Of a stretch of DNA of 64,000 nucleotides, positions 33,722 through 42,384 are shown piece after piece. Below the pieces are notes generated by a model. It worked only from the letters and a program-made list of their open reading frames with translations, searched no databases and was not told where the DNA came from. The stretch is from Aeromonas schubertii (lineage in GTDB: Bacteria > Pseudomonadota > Gammaproteobacteria > Enterobacterales > Aeromonadaceae), in contig NZ_CDDB01000021.1 in NCBI RefSeq assembly GCF_000820105.1, positions 1 to 64,000 on the forward strand. Direction: 5' to 3'. Both the position numbers and the translations under genes were made by a program. Positions within the stretch are counted from its first letter, which is position 1. Every line of letters starts with the position of its first letter.

Positions 33722-35005
33722 TCACTCTCCCCTGTTCAGGGCGTACCAGTCAAACGTGCGGGTCAGCATCATCACCAGAGCCAGGATCAGCAGCAGCAAC
33801 AGGGCACCCAGCAGCAGGGCGAGATCCTCGGCCTGCAGCAGACCGTAGAGTACGGTGTAGAGCAGTGCCTGCAGGCCGGCGAAGGCGAGGCCTGCACGAG
33901 GCCCGCCCAGTGCCTGGCTCAGGTAGACAGCGTTGAGCAGCACACACGCCAGGCTGGCCAGCAGATAGGCCGGGGTGAAGCCGATCTGCTCGGTCAGGGC
34001 CAGCAGCACCAGATAGAAGATCACCAGGCTCATGCCGACCAGGGCGTACTGGATGGGGTGGATGCGCAGCCCGCGCAGCAACTCTCCCATCACCACGGCC
34101 AGGAAGGTGAGCCCGATAAAGAGCAGGGCATACTTGGCGCTGCGCTCGTTCTGCTGATAGTGATCCACCGGTTGCACCAGGCTGGTGGCAAAGGCCGGCA
34201 GTGTATCGCTGTGCTCCTCAATAAGGTCTGGCAGGCGGCTCTCCATGTCGGTCGCAAACCAGCTGGTCTGCCAGCGGGCGTTGAAGCCCTCCTGGGTGAC
34301 CTCGCGGCTGGTGGGCAGGAAGTCGCCGAGGAAATTGGGGTGTGGCCAGTTCCCCGCCAGGGTGAGGCTGCTGTCGCGGCCGACCGGCACCAGAGCCAGC
34401 CTCTCCATCCCCTGCAGGGTCAGCTCTACCTCGAAGCGCCCCCCGGCATCCGTCGTCAGAGGGGCGTGAACCCCTGCCAGCTGACCGAGGCGAGCCCCGG
34501 GCAGCACCTCCAGGGACTTGCCCCCCAGGGTGAGGGTCGGGATCTGGCTGATGCCTCGGGCATCGGAGAGTGCCAGGCTGAGATAGGGGGTCTCGGCCAC
34601 CGCATCGGCCGGTACCTGCCAATCTGGATCGGCATCCAAGGTTCCGCTCAGGGTCACTTTGGCCTGATAGACCTGGGCCTGATAGATACCCAGAGTGCGC
34701 GGGGTGACCTCCATGCCGATATGGGCGTCGAGGCGCTGGGGCAGGCGATAGCGCAGCAGGCGCTCCTGATAGCGCTTCACTTCCTTACCATCGTGCAACG
34801 TGACTTCGCGCACGAAGGGCTGCACCAGCACCGGGCCTATCAGGCGCTGGGGACCACTGGCGCTGCCCATGATCTTCTCTATCGCCTCTCGCCGATAGGC
34901 CTGACGCTCCTGGTTCAGATCCAGGATCCACTGCATCGGCAACATCAGCAGCAGGCCAAGCAGCAACAAGACGGTCGTTTTATGAGTCAGTATCTGTTTC
35001 ACCAT
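33722..35005 (-). CDS. blrD: Inner-membrane protein BlrD (CreD family)
   Basis: A 427-residue CreD-type protein: one N-terminal membrane helix (TTVLLLLGLLLMLPMQWI), a large periplasmic region (about 45-290) and a C-terminal block of five to six helices (LLFIGLTFLAVVMGELL through LALLLGALLLLLILALV). CreD is the most strongly induced target of CreBC/BlrAB; its biochemical role is unknown, with links to envelope stress and beta-lactam response. The start at 35005 has AAGGAGGG upstream. A TTCAC-N6-TTCAC tag lies 63-80 bp upstream, giving it its own BlrA-controlled promoter. Confidence 0.9.
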   Translation of the reverse strand: MVKQILTHKTTVLLLLGLLLMLPMQWILDLNQERQAYRREAIEKIMGSASGPQRLIGPVLVQPFVREVTLHDGKEVKRYQERLLRYRLPQRLDAHIGMEVTPRTLGIYQAQVYQAKVTLSGTLDADPDWQVPADAVAETPYLSLALSDARGISQIPTLTLGGKSLEVLPGARLGQLAGVHAPLTTDAGGRFEVELTLQGMERLALVPVGRDSSLTLAGNWPHPNFLGDFLPTSREVTQEGFNARWQTSWFATDMESRLPDLIEEHSDTLPAFATSLVQPVDHYQQNERSAKYALLFIGLTFLAVVMGELLRGLRIHPIQYALVGMSLVIFYLVLLALTEQIGFTPAYLLASLACVLLNAVYLSQALGGPRAGLAFAGLQALLYTVLYGLLQAEDLALLLGALLLLLILALVMMLTRTFDWYALNRGE

Positions 35006-35046
35006 GACAATCCCTCCTTGAGATGGGAGCACTTTAGGCGGGGGGA

Positions 35047-35083
35047 GTGAAGCGGGCATGAGGCCGTGTGAAGAGAGGGTGAA
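35047..35083 (-). promoter_or_regulatory. blr/cre tag upstream of blrD
   Basis: On the minus strand two TTCAC repeats are separated by exactly 6 bp (35079-35083 and 35068-35072), with a third TTCAC at 35047-35051. TTCAC-N6-TTCAC is the known CreB/BlrA recognition tag. Confidence 0.87.
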
Positions 35084-35089
35084 GCCATG

Positions 35090-35113
35090 AAAAAACCGGC
35101 CCGTCGGGCCGGT
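35090..35113 (-). terminator. Terminator after the class D beta-lactamase gene
   Basis: ACCGGCCC / GGGCCGGT stem with a 3-base loop; on the minus strand it is followed by a T run (complement of AAAAAA). It separates the beta-lactamase transcript from blrD. Confidence 0.87.
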
Positions 35114-35117
35114 CGTG

Positions 35118-35909
35118 CTACTCCTTGCCGAGACGGGCCGGCAGGGCTGCCATCACCTCCTCTTTCGCCTGAACAGAGGCAAACTGCTTGCCAGGGGGCT
35201 GGATCCGGGTGCGCACGAAGATGCGATGCTGTGATCCCTTGCTCGCCCAGCCGACAAACCAGCCGATCTGTTGCCCCTTGTCGAGACTGCCATCGGCGCG
35301 CTTGGGATACCCCATGCCCGTCTTGCCGTGGATCTGCCAGCCATCGATCTCGGCCACCTTCAGGATGTTCGCACTGTGGCGCAGGGTCTCGGGGGCGAGG
35401 CCAAGACGGCCGTCGAGCATACGGCCGAGGAAGCGGGCCTGCTCCTGCGGGCTGATGGCCAGGCTGGCACTGAGCCAGGCCTGGGTCAGACCGTCCTGCT
35501 TGCCGGGATTGCCGGACAGATCCCGGTTGCCGTAGTCGAAGCGATCGACGTAGCGCTGGAATCGCTGCATGCCCAGCCACTCGGTGAGGCGCTGGGAATA
35601 CCAGACCACGGAGTAGGTCTCCCAGCGTCTCGGGGTGGTGGTTTCGCGCCAGGCGGGCAGCCAGCCATCGTATTGGGGCTGGTATGGCAGGGCCGGGTGC
35701 TCCTCATCGGTCAGGTAACCGCTCTCGTAACCCATCAGGGCGAGCGGGATCTTGAAGGTCGAGGCGGGGGGCAGGCGCCGATCGCAGCCTCCCTCCTGTT
35801 CGATGGGGTTGCCGTGACCATCGGCCCACAGGAAGCAGCCTGCCGCCGAGGCAGGCAGGGCGCACAACAGGCTCACGGCCAGGGCGGTACTCAGTAAGGG
35901 TGAGGGCAT
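35118..35909 (-). CDS. ampS: Class D beta-lactamase (AmpS / OXA-12 family)
   Basis: A 263-residue periplasmic serine beta-lactamase that hydrolyses penicillins. The signal peptide is at about 1-22 (MPSPLLSTALAVSLLCALPA). All class D motifs are present: S50-T-F-K53 with the catalytic serine, S100-V-V102, Y126-G-N and K196-T-G. The sequence is of the intrinsic Aeromonas AmpS/OXA-12 type rather than an acquired carbapenemase. It lies between blrB and blrD, the published Aeromonas arrangement, with a degenerate blr tag upstream, so induction through BlrAB is expected. Resistance spectrum cannot be read reliably from sequence. Confidence 0.95.
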   Translation of the reverse strand: MPSPLLSTALAVSLLCALPASAAGCFLWADGHGNPIEQEGGCDRRLPPASTFKIPLALMGYESGYLTDEEHPALPYQPQYDGWLPAWRETTTPRRWETYSVVWYSQRLTEWLGMQRFQRYVDRFDYGNRDLSGNPGKQDGLTQAWLSASLAISPQEQARFLGRMLDGRLGLAPETLRHSANILKVAEIDGWQIHGKTGMGYPKRADGSLDKGQQIGWFVGWASKGSQHRIFVRTRIQPPGKQFASVQAKEEVMAALPARLGKE

Positions 35910-35951
35910 GAGGACTCCTTATGGGGAAAAGCCCGACACTACCCCTCCCCT

Positions 35952-35967
35952 GTGTGGTCAGTGTGAA
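35952..35967 (-). promoter_or_regulatory. Degenerate blr tag upstream of the beta-lactamase gene
   Basis: On the minus strand TTCAC (35963-35967), 6 bp, CACAC (35952-35956): 8 of 10 tag positions match. It overlaps the last bases of blrB and lies 43-58 bp before the beta-lactamase start. Confidence 0.65.
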
Positions 35968-37379
35968 GCGAGCACCAGTTCGGCCCTGGCTCCCCCATCC
36001 GGACGATTGGCCAGAACCAGATCGCCGCCATGCTGGTGGGCGACTTCCCGGGCGAAGCTGAGTCCGAGGCCGCTGCTCTTTCCCTTGTCCGGACGCGGCA
36101 GCGAGTAGAAGCGCTCGAAGATGCGATCCAGGGCGTAATCGGGGATGCCTGGGCCCTGATCCTCGACCAGGAAGCGGTAACCGCTCTGGGTCGGGCCTCC
36201 CTCCAGGGTGACGGTGCTGCCGGCGGGGGCAAAGTCGAGGGCGTTGTCGAGCAGATTGCCGAGGGCCTGCTCCACCAGCAGAGGATCCCAACGCAGGGGA
36301 GCTGCGTCGGCCAGGCTCAGGACGAGGTGGACCTGTCGTGAGGCGGCCTGGGGGGCCTTGATGGCGGCCACCCGCTCGCCCAGTGCGGCGGGGGCGACCG
36401 GCTGGCGCTCTATCCCCTGCCCCGATTCGAGACGAGCCAGCTGTAGCATGCGGTCGATGAGTTGCTGCATGCGGGTGCCCTGCTCACTGATGTTGGCAAG
36501 AAAGCGCGCCGCCACCTCGGGGGGCGGTGACTCGGCCAGTATCTCGCCGGCACCGCGAATGGCGGCCAGGGGACTCTTGAGCTCATGGGTGAGCCCGTGT
36601 ACGTAGCGCTCGACATAGTGCTTGCCGTCGAGCTGGCGGCGCATGGTCTCGAGGGCCCGGCCTAGGCGGTCCAGTTCGGGGGTGTAGAGGCGTGGCAGGG
36701 GGGCTGCTTCCCCCCGGGTCACGGCGCCGGCGTAGTGCTCCAGCTTGCCGATGGCACGGTTCATCCACCACACCAGCAGGGCGCCGATCAGCAGGGCGAT
36801 GAGCAGCAGTTGGCCGGCGGCCCTCAGCAGCCGCCGTTCGCTGCGCTCGATGGCCGGCATCAGGGCCCGATTGGGTTTGGCCACGGTGAGCACACCGATG
36901 ATCGCCTCCCCATCCCGCAGGGGGGCCGCCACATGCATCACCGAGGTGGCGGGATCGTCCGGATCGCTGCGGGTGCTGCGGGCCCCATACTCACCGCGCA
37001 GGGTGAGGTAGACGTCGTTCCAGCGTGAATAGTCCTGGCCGAGGGCCGCACCGTCCGAGTCGTAGATCACCCTGCCCAGGCGATCGGTGACATAGATGCG
37101 GTACTCCACCTGCTCCTTGAGATGCCCGTCGATGAGGGCATTGATCGGTGCCTGGTTGAGGCGGGCATAGGCCTTGGCAAGGTTGCCGTCGGTCATGTTG
37201 CCACGCTGCAGATCCTCCAGCGCCAGGGGCGCCAGCAGTTGGGCCATATCCACCAGGGTGTCTTCGGTGGCACTGCGCACGCCCGGCTTGATCTCCTGCA
37301 CGAAGATCTCGAGCACGAACCAGGCGCCGAGGGCGAAGATAAGCAGGAGCCCCGCCAGGAGCTGTTGCCAGAGCCGCAT
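35958..37379 (-). CDS. blrB: Sensor histidine kinase BlrB (CreC-like)
   Basis: A 473-residue inner-membrane kinase that senses envelope or beta-lactam stress and phosphorylates BlrA. It has an N-terminal helix (LLAGLLLIFALGAWFVL), a periplasmic domain (about 30-185), a second helix (LLLIALLIGALLVWW), a HAMP-like linker, H265 in HGLTHELKSP, the N box NLLDNALDFAP, and G boxes DQGPGIPD and GLGLSFA. Length equals E. coli CreC (474). Its start overlaps the blrA stop by one base, so the pair is coupled. Confidence 0.93.
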   Translation of the reverse strand: MRLWQQLLAGLLLIFALGAWFVLEIFVQEIKPGVRSATEDTLVDMAQLLAPLALEDLQRGNMTDGNLAKAYARLNQAPINALIDGHLKEQVEYRIYVTDRLGRVIYDSDGAALGQDYSRWNDVYLTLRGEYGARSTRSDPDDPATSVMHVAAPLRDGEAIIGVLTVAKPNRALMPAIERSERRLLRAAGQLLLIALLIGALLVWWMNRAIGKLEHYAGAVTRGEAAPLPRLYTPELDRLGRALETMRRQLDGKHYVERYVHGLTHELKSPLAAIRGAGEILAESPPPEVAARFLANISEQGTRMQQLIDRMLQLARLESGQGIERQPVAPAALGERVAAIKAPQAASRQVHLVLSLADAAPLRWDPLLVEQALGNLLDNALDFAPAGSTVTLEGGPTQSGYRFLVEDQGPGIPDYALDRIFERFYSLPRPDKGKSSGLGLSFAREVAHQHGGDLVLANRPDGGARAELVLASH

Positions 37380-38053
37380 TACCCCTCCAGGCTATAGCCC
37401 AGACCCCTGTGGGTCAGGATGGGGTTGAAGTCGGGGGCCTGCTCGCGCAGTTTGGCGCGCAGGGTCTTGATATGGGTATCGACGGTGCGATCCAGGCTCT
37501 CCTCGGCGTCTTGCCACACCCGTTCCATCAGTTGCTGGCGTGAGAAGACCCGCCCCGGTGCCTGCATCAGGGTCTTGAGCAGCAGGTACTCGTAACGGGT
37601 CAGCGCCAGCGGCTGGCCATGCAGGGTGATGCGGGCCCGCTCCTCGTCCAGTTGCAGACCCGCCGCGGGGGTGGGTGTACTCCCCTGGCTGCGCCTCAGT
37701 ATCACCCGCACCCGGGCCGAGACCTCGCGCGGCGAGAAGGGTTTGGCCACATAGTCGTCGGCCCCGATCTCGAGGCCGATCAGGCGATCCATCTCCTCGC
37801 TGCGGGCGGTGAGGAACATCAGCGGCACCTGGCTGACGGCGCGCACCGCCTTGCACAGCTCGAAGCCACTGATATCGGGTAGCCCCACATCGAGAATAAG
37901 AAAATCGGGTGTCATCCCGGCCAGCCGCTCCAGCATGGGGCGGCCGAGGGGAAACCACTCCACCGCAAACCCCTCGGTTTGCAGGGTGTAGATCAGGGTA
38001 TCGGCGATGCTGGACTCGTCTTCCACCAGCCAAATCAGGGGTGTGTGTTGCAC
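37379..38053 (-). CDS. blrA: Response regulator BlrA (CreB-like)
   Basis: A 224-residue OmpR-type regulator. The receiver has acidic residues E11-D12, phospho-acceptor D55 in LILDVGLPD, T82 and K104; the winged-helix domain (about 125-224) contains LTRYEYLLLKTLMQAPGRVFSRQQL and VDTHIKTLRAKL. It binds TTCAC tags and controls Aeromonas beta-lactamase genes, including this class D gene. I find no good tag before blrA itself. Confidence 0.93.
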   Translation of the reverse strand: MQHTPLIWLVEDESSIADTLIYTLQTEGFAVEWFPLGRPMLERLAGMTPDFLILDVGLPDISGFELCKAVRAVSQVPLMFLTARSEEMDRLIGLEIGADDYVAKPFSPREVSARVRVILRRSQGSTPTPAAGLQLDEERARITLHGQPLALTRYEYLLLKTLMQAPGRVFSRQQLMERVWQDAEESLDRTVDTHIKTLRAKLREQAPDFNPILTHRGLGYSLEG

Positions 38054-38141
38054 CTGGTCACTCCGCCAGAGAAAGGTTGGGAGCAGGTTAGCAGGAGTGG
38101 CTGCCCATGTAACGAAGGGCGTGCCGCGTGTATTGAGCAGG

Positions 38142-38174
38142 GAAAAGGCCCCTCACTCATCGCTGAGGAGGGGT
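38142..38174 (-). terminator. yicC terminator
   Basis: A long stem, CCCCTC and CTCA pairing with TGAG and GAGGGG around a TCGC loop, followed on the minus strand by CCTTTTCC. Confidence 0.8.
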
Positions 38175-38181
38175 CGGAAGA

Positions 38182-39045
38182 TTACTCGATGTTTTGGATC
38201 TGCTCGCGCATCTGCTCGATGAGGACCTTCAGCTCGACGGCGGACTGGGTCACCTCGGCGTTGATCGACTTGGAGCCAAGGGTGTTCGACTCGCGGTTGA
38301 ACTCCTGCATCATGAAGTCGAGACGACGTCCACAGGCGCCCCCTTTTTTCAGGATCTTGCGGGTCTCGCCCATGTGCATCTCGAGGCGGTCGAGCTCTTC
38401 GGCCACGTCGATCTTCTGGGCCAGCAGCACCATCTCCTGTTCGAGGCGGGCCGGATCCAGCTCCACCTTGGCCTCGGCCAGGCGGTCGGTGAGCTTCTGG
38501 CGCTGCCACTCGATGATCTGGGGCAGTTGGCCACGTACCTTGACCACCTCGACGCCGATGCCGTCGAGGCGCTGCTCAATCAGGGCCTTGAGGTTGGCCC
38601 CTTCGCTGGCGCGGGCGGCGATGAAGTCGGTCAGGGTTTCGTCAAATCCGACCATCAAAGCGGCGTTGACGGCGTCCATGTCCTGCTCGGCGGCGGCCAT
38701 GACCCCGGGCCAGCGCAGCACGTCGACCGGGTTGAGTTGGCCCTGGCCGGCCTCCTTCATCACCCAGTTGGCGCTGTCGATGATGAGCCTGGCCAGCTCT
38801 TCGTTGATGTGCAGCTGGCCGGCACCGGCCTGGGCCGCTTCGAAGCGCAGGTTGCACTCCACCTTGCCGCGCTGCAGGGCATTGCGAAAGCGCTCGCGCA
38901 GCACCGGCTCGAGGCCGCGCAGTTGCTCCGGCATACGGATGTAGGTCTCGAGGTAGCGCTGGTTGACCGAACGGATCTCCCAGACGGCGGTGCCCCAGTC
39001 GCCCTTGATCTCCTTGCGGGCGTAGGCGGTCATGCTGTGGATCAT
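38182..39045 (-). CDS. yicC: YicC family endoribonuclease
   Basis: A 287-residue protein, the same length as E. coli YicC, beginning [12 protein letters not shown]. YicC-type proteins are now described as endoribonucleases that affect small-RNA turnover. The conserved C-terminal [22 protein letters not shown] is present. I start at 39045; longer in-frame starts run into the rph promoter DNA. It diverges from rph, as in enterobacteria. Confidence 0.93.
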   Translation of the reverse strand: MIHSMTAYARKEIKGDWGTAVWEIRSVNQRYLETYIRMPEQLRGLEPVLRERFRNALQRGKVECNLRFEAAQAGAGQLHINEELARLIIDSANWVMKEAGQGQLNPVDVLRWPGVMAAAEQDMDAVNAALMVGFDETLTDFIAARASEGANLKALIEQRLDGIGVEVVKVRGQLPQIIEWQRQKLTDRLAEAKVELDPARLEQEMVLLAQKIDVAEELDRLEMHMGETRKILKKGGACGRRLDFMMQEFNRESNTLGSKSINAEVTQSAVELKVLIEQMREQIQNIE

Positions 39046-39184
39046 GGGTGTGTCCCATCTGATGAAAAGTGCGCCGATTATAACCGGCGGCGGGCGAGGC
39101 GTCAGCCGCATTGGGCACCAGGCTGATATTTGTCGTCCGATCACGTATACTCCTCCGCCAATTCACGCCAGCCCAGAGGTCATC

Positions 39185-39901
39185 ATGTCCCGTCCCAACG
39201 ATCGCGCGCCTGCCGACGTCCGTCCGGTCACCATTACCCGCCACTTCACCAAGCACGCCGAAGGCTCTGTGCTGGTCGAGTTCGGCAACACCCGGGTGCT
39301 GTGTACCGCCAGCGTCGACACCAGCGTGCCGCGTTTTCTCAAGGGCAAGGGTCAGGGCTGGGTGACCGCCGAGTACGGCATGCTGCCGCGCTCCACCCAC
39401 TCGCGCATGAACCGCGAGGCCGCCTCCGGCAAACAGGGGGGTCGCACCCTCGAGATCCAGCGCCTGATTGCCCGCTCCCTGCGTGCTGCAGTCGATCTGA
39501 CCGCCCTGGGTGAGCACACCATCACGGTTGACTGCGACGTGCTGCAGGCCGACGGCGGCACCCGTACCGCCTCCATCACCGGCGCCTGCGTGGCCCTGGT
39601 CGATGCCCTGAACTGGATGGTCGGCAAAGGCATGCTCAAGCAGAGCCCGCTCAAACAGATGGTGGCCGCCGTGTCGGTCGGCATTCACGAAGGCCAGGCC
39701 ATCTGCGATCTGGAATATGTGGAGGACTCGGCCGCCGAGACCGACATGAACGTGGTGATGACCGAGGACGGTCGCATGATCGAGGTGCAGGGCACCGCCG
39801 AGGGTGAGCCCTTCACCCACGAGGAGCTGCTGGCCATGCTGGCACTCGCCAAAGACGGCATCGGTCAGTTGATCGAGATGCAGAAGGCATCCCTGAAGTG
39901 A
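39185..39901 (+). CDS. rph: Ribonuclease PH
   Basis: A phosphate-dependent 3' exoribonuclease that trims tRNA ends. The 238 residues make the full family length; there is no sign of the frameshift known from E. coli K-12. Conserved segments are [32 protein letters not shown] near 60-76, [15 protein letters not shown], and [20 protein letters not shown]. Start at ATG 39185. A hairpin terminator lies between it and pyrE. Confidence 0.96.
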   Translation: MSRPNDRAPADVRPVTITRHFTKHAEGSVLVEFGNTRVLCTASVDTSVPRFLKGKGQGWVTAEYGMLPRSTHSRMNREAASGKQGGRTLEIQRLIARSLRAAVDLTALGEHTITVDCDVLQADGGTRTASITGACVALVDALNWMVGKGMLKQSPLKQMVAAVSVGIHEGQAICDLEYVEDSAAETDMNVVMTEDGRMIEVQGTAEGEPFTHEELLAMLALAKDGIGQLIEMQKASLK

Positions 39902-39906
39902 TTTTC

Positions 39907-39933
39907 AAAACGCGGCATTGGCCGCGTTTTTTG
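39907..39933 (+). terminator. rph terminator / pyrE attenuator
   Basis: AACGCGGC / GCCGCGTT stem followed by five to six T residues, 6 bp after rph and about 45 bp before pyrE. E. coli regulates pyrE by UTP-sensitive coupling of rph translation to such a terminator; the same arrangement is inferred here. Confidence 0.82.
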
Positions 39934-39976
39934 TATCTGACGTTTATCCCCCACAAGCAGCAATCAAGGAGCCATG

Positions 39977-40618
39977 ATGAAAGCCTATCAGCGTCAATTT
40001 ATCGAGTTTGCCCTGGAGAAACAGGTCCTGAAATTCGGTGAGTTCACCCTGAAATCCGGTCGCAAGAGCCCCTACTTCTTCAACGCCGGCCTCTTCTCCA
40101 CCGGGCGTGATCTGGCCCGCCTCGGCCGCTTCTACGCCGCCGCCCTGATGGATGCCGGCATCGAGTTTGATGTCCTGTTCGGACCGGCCTACAAGGGAAT
40201 CCCCATCGCCTCCGCCACCGCGGTGCAGTTGGCCGAGCAACACGACGTGGACACCCCCTGGTGCTTCAACCGCAAGGAGGCCAAAGACCACGGCGAGGGC
40301 GGCAACCTGGTGGGCAGCCCGTTGCAGGGACGCATTATGCTGGTGGACGATGTGATCACCGCCGGCACTGCCATCCGTGAGTCGATGGATCTGATCCAGG
40401 CCAACGGCGCCTCCCTGGCCGGGGTGCTGATCGCCCTGGATCGCCAGGAGAAGGGCAAGGGCGAGCTCTCCGCCATCCAGGAGGTGGAGCGTGACTACGG
40501 CGCCCATGTCATCGCCATCGTCCAGCTGGCGGATCTTATCAAGTACCTGGAAGAGAAGCCGGAGATGGCCGAACAGCTGGCCGCCATGCGCGCCTACCGC
40601 GCCCAGTACGGCATCTGA
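39977..40618 (+). CDS. pyrE: Orotate phosphoribosyltransferase
   Basis: Converts orotate and PRPP to OMP in pyrimidine synthesis. The 213-residue form starting [20 protein letters not shown] has exactly the E. coli length; it is preferred over the ATG three bases earlier because AAGGAG is then correctly spaced. The PRPP motif is [17 protein letters not shown] near residues 120-136. Second gene after rph with an attenuator between. Confidence 0.97.
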   Translation: MKAYQRQFIEFALEKQVLKFGEFTLKSGRKSPYFFNAGLFSTGRDLARLGRFYAAALMDAGIEFDVLFGPAYKGIPIASATAVQLAEQHDVDTPWCFNRKEAKDHGEGGNLVGSPLQGRIMLVDDVITAGTAIRESMDLIQANGASLAGVLIALDRQEKGKGELSAIQEVERDYGAHVIAIVQLADLIKYLEEKPEMAEQLAAMRAYRAQYGI

Positions 40619-40700
40619 TCGGACGGCCCGGTTGGGCCTCTTAACCCTGTATGATGAGGGGCGCTGTGGCGCCCCGTCTTGTTTGTTCCAAGGAGCCCTC

Positions 40701-41189
40701 ATGTCTCTGCACACCTTCGAGCGCCTGATCCGGCTGCTCGACGCCCACCAGGCCCGCTACCGGGTGGTGCATCATTCGAGCGCCGGCAAGACCGAGGAGG
40801 TAGCCAGGGTGCGCGGCACCGCTCACGGCCAGGGGGCCAAGGCGCTGGTGTGCCACGTCAAGGGGAACGGCATCCGGTGCCATGTGCTGGCGGTGCTGCC
40901 GGCCGACTGTCAGGCCGATCTGGCGACCCTCGCCAAGGGGCTGGGCGGCAGCCGGGCGTCACTGGCCAGCCCCGCCGAGGTGGCTGCTCTGACCGACTGT
41001 GTGTTCGGCGCCATCCCGCCTTTCAGCTTTCACGACGATCTGCGGCTGGTGGCCGATCCACTCCTGTTCGATCGCTTCGACGAGCTGGCCTTCAACGCCG
41101 GCGTGCTGGAGCGCTCCCTCATCCTCGCCACCGAGGACTACCGGCGCATCGCCGCCCCTCGCCTGGTTCCGTTCGCCCGTCATCCCTGA
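40701..41189 (+). CDS. YbaK/YeaK-type aminoacyl-tRNA deacylase domain protein
   Basis: A 162-residue protein of the YbaK/EbsC (INS-like editing) family, which hydrolyses misacylated tRNAs. VVHHSSAGKTEEVARVRGTAHGQGAKALVCHVKG (residues about 22-55) shows the conserved helix and the catalytic-type lysine region. GAIPPF at about 110 is the usual G-x-x-P-P loop. It resembles E. coli YeaK most in size. Start at ATG 40701 with AAGGAG upstream. The tRNA substrate is not deducible. Confidence 0.82.
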   Translation: MSLHTFERLIRLLDAHQARYRVVHHSSAGKTEEVARVRGTAHGQGAKALVCHVKGNGIRCHVLAVLPADCQADLATLAKGLGGSRASLASPAEVAALTDCVFGAIPPFSFHDDLRLVADPLLFDRFDELAFNAGVLERSLILATEDYRRIAAPRLVPFARHP

Positions 41190-41190
41190 C

Positions 41191-41217
41191 AAGAGAGGGG
41201 CCTGTGTGGCCCCTCTG
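41191..41217. terminator. Hairpin between convergent genes
   Basis: AGAGGGGCC / GGCCCCTCT forms a 9-bp stem, but the flanking T tracts are weak on both strands. Confidence 0.55.
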
Positions 41218-41218
41218 G

Positions 41219-42199
41219 TTACTCCAGATTGATCGTCGTCGTTGGCGCTGCCACCGCCTGAGCCTTGAGTACGGGCCCCAGATACAGTACATCGCCGGAT
41301 CCCTCAGGGTCATCCTGATCGCTGTTGCACACCAGGGCCAGGTCATAGCTGCCCACGGCGACGAAGCCCAGCTCGTAGCGGAAGCCGCCTGCCCCGTCAC
41401 TCACCACGGGGGCGCTGGCATAGAAGCCATTGTCGGCATCCGCCATGTCGGGGTAGTTGTCGTCGCTGCGCGGGGCGTAGAGGTAAACCGCCCCCTTGTC
41501 GGCCAGCAGGCCGCCGCACAGGCCGCCGGCAATGCTGCCGCTCAGGGTCGCTGCCTCGCTGTTGTTGACCAGCCGAACGCCGCGGGGCTTGAGCTTGTAG
41601 TACTGCAGATGGCCCGGCAGCACCATGGAGTGGCGCAGGTCGAACTCGGTGGTGAAGCTGCTGGTGCCGTTGGCGGCAATGGTGAAGGCATCGAGTTTCA
41701 GCTCGCTGCTTGGCACCTCGAGGGGCTTGATGGTGTCGTCATCCTGCTGCACGTAGGAGTAGGGAGTGCCATCGTCAAACTGGTTGGCCGCCTCACGACC
41801 ATCGAGCACGGTCAGACGCATCTGGCTGTACTCCCCGGCACTGACGCTCTGGCCGGCGAGCAGGTTACGGCTGGCCGAGCCCTGATACTTGAGCAGATCG
41901 ATGTAGACGAACCGGGGCGAGCCGTCGGTGTTGAGGGGAATGCTCTCACCGAGCGGGGTGCAGCCGTCATCCTGGGCGGCGTTGAGGATACTCTGGCTAC
42001 TCCAGGCGGTCTCGCCGCCGGCGATTGGATGGATGCTGATCCGGCTCACCGCGATGCAGACCCGCTTGGCCGAATCGACCGGTGCATCGGAGAAGGCGAG
42101 GGAGAACCTGGCATCGGAAGTTGAGCCGGAGGAGCCGCCGTCACCGCCGCCGCAGGCGGTCAGTGCGGTGGTGAGGCCGAGGAGTAACAGACGCTTCAT
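41219..42199 (-). CDS. DUF4382 lipoprotein
   Basis: A 326-residue lipoprotein. The signal peptide MKRLLLLGLTTALTAC ends in the lipobox LTAC, with GGGD following the cysteine, so no inner-membrane retention signal. After a G/S linker, residues about 30-170 (FSLAFSDAPVDSAKRVCIAV ... VYIDLLKYQGSASRNLLAGQ) match the DUF4382 pattern, a beta-rich domain of unknown function. The C-terminal part (about 210-320) looks like a carboxypeptidase-regulatory-type beta sandwich. Its ligand or partner is unknown. Start at 42199. Confidence 0.82.
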   Translation of the reverse strand: MKRLLLLGLTTALTACGGGDGGSSGSTSDARFSLAFSDAPVDSAKRVCIAVSRISIHPIAGGETAWSSQSILNAAQDDGCTPLGESIPLNTDGSPRFVYIDLLKYQGSASRNLLAGQSVSAGEYSQMRLTVLDGREAANQFDDGTPYSYVQQDDDTIKPLEVPSSELKLDAFTIAANGTSSFTTEFDLRHSMVLPGHLQYYKLKPRGVRLVNNSEAATLSGSIAGGLCGGLLADKGAVYLYAPRSDDNYPDMADADNGFYASAPVVSDGAGGFRYELGFVAVGSYDLALVCNSDQDDPEGSGDVLYLGPVLKAQAVAAPTTTINLE

Positions 42200-42384
42200 G
42201 GGGGTCATCCTTGTTGGGGGCATCTGTTCCACTCTAGACGAAGGCGGTGGCTTGTCAGGAGGCGGTCGTCAGAGTGGGGAGCCACATCCAGAAGCAATAC
42301 ATTGATTTTGCAAGCAGTGGCGTCTTATGAACCCGGCCGGTAATGCGAAGGGGTTTGACGGAGAGGGTAAAGAATCGGGAGGCG

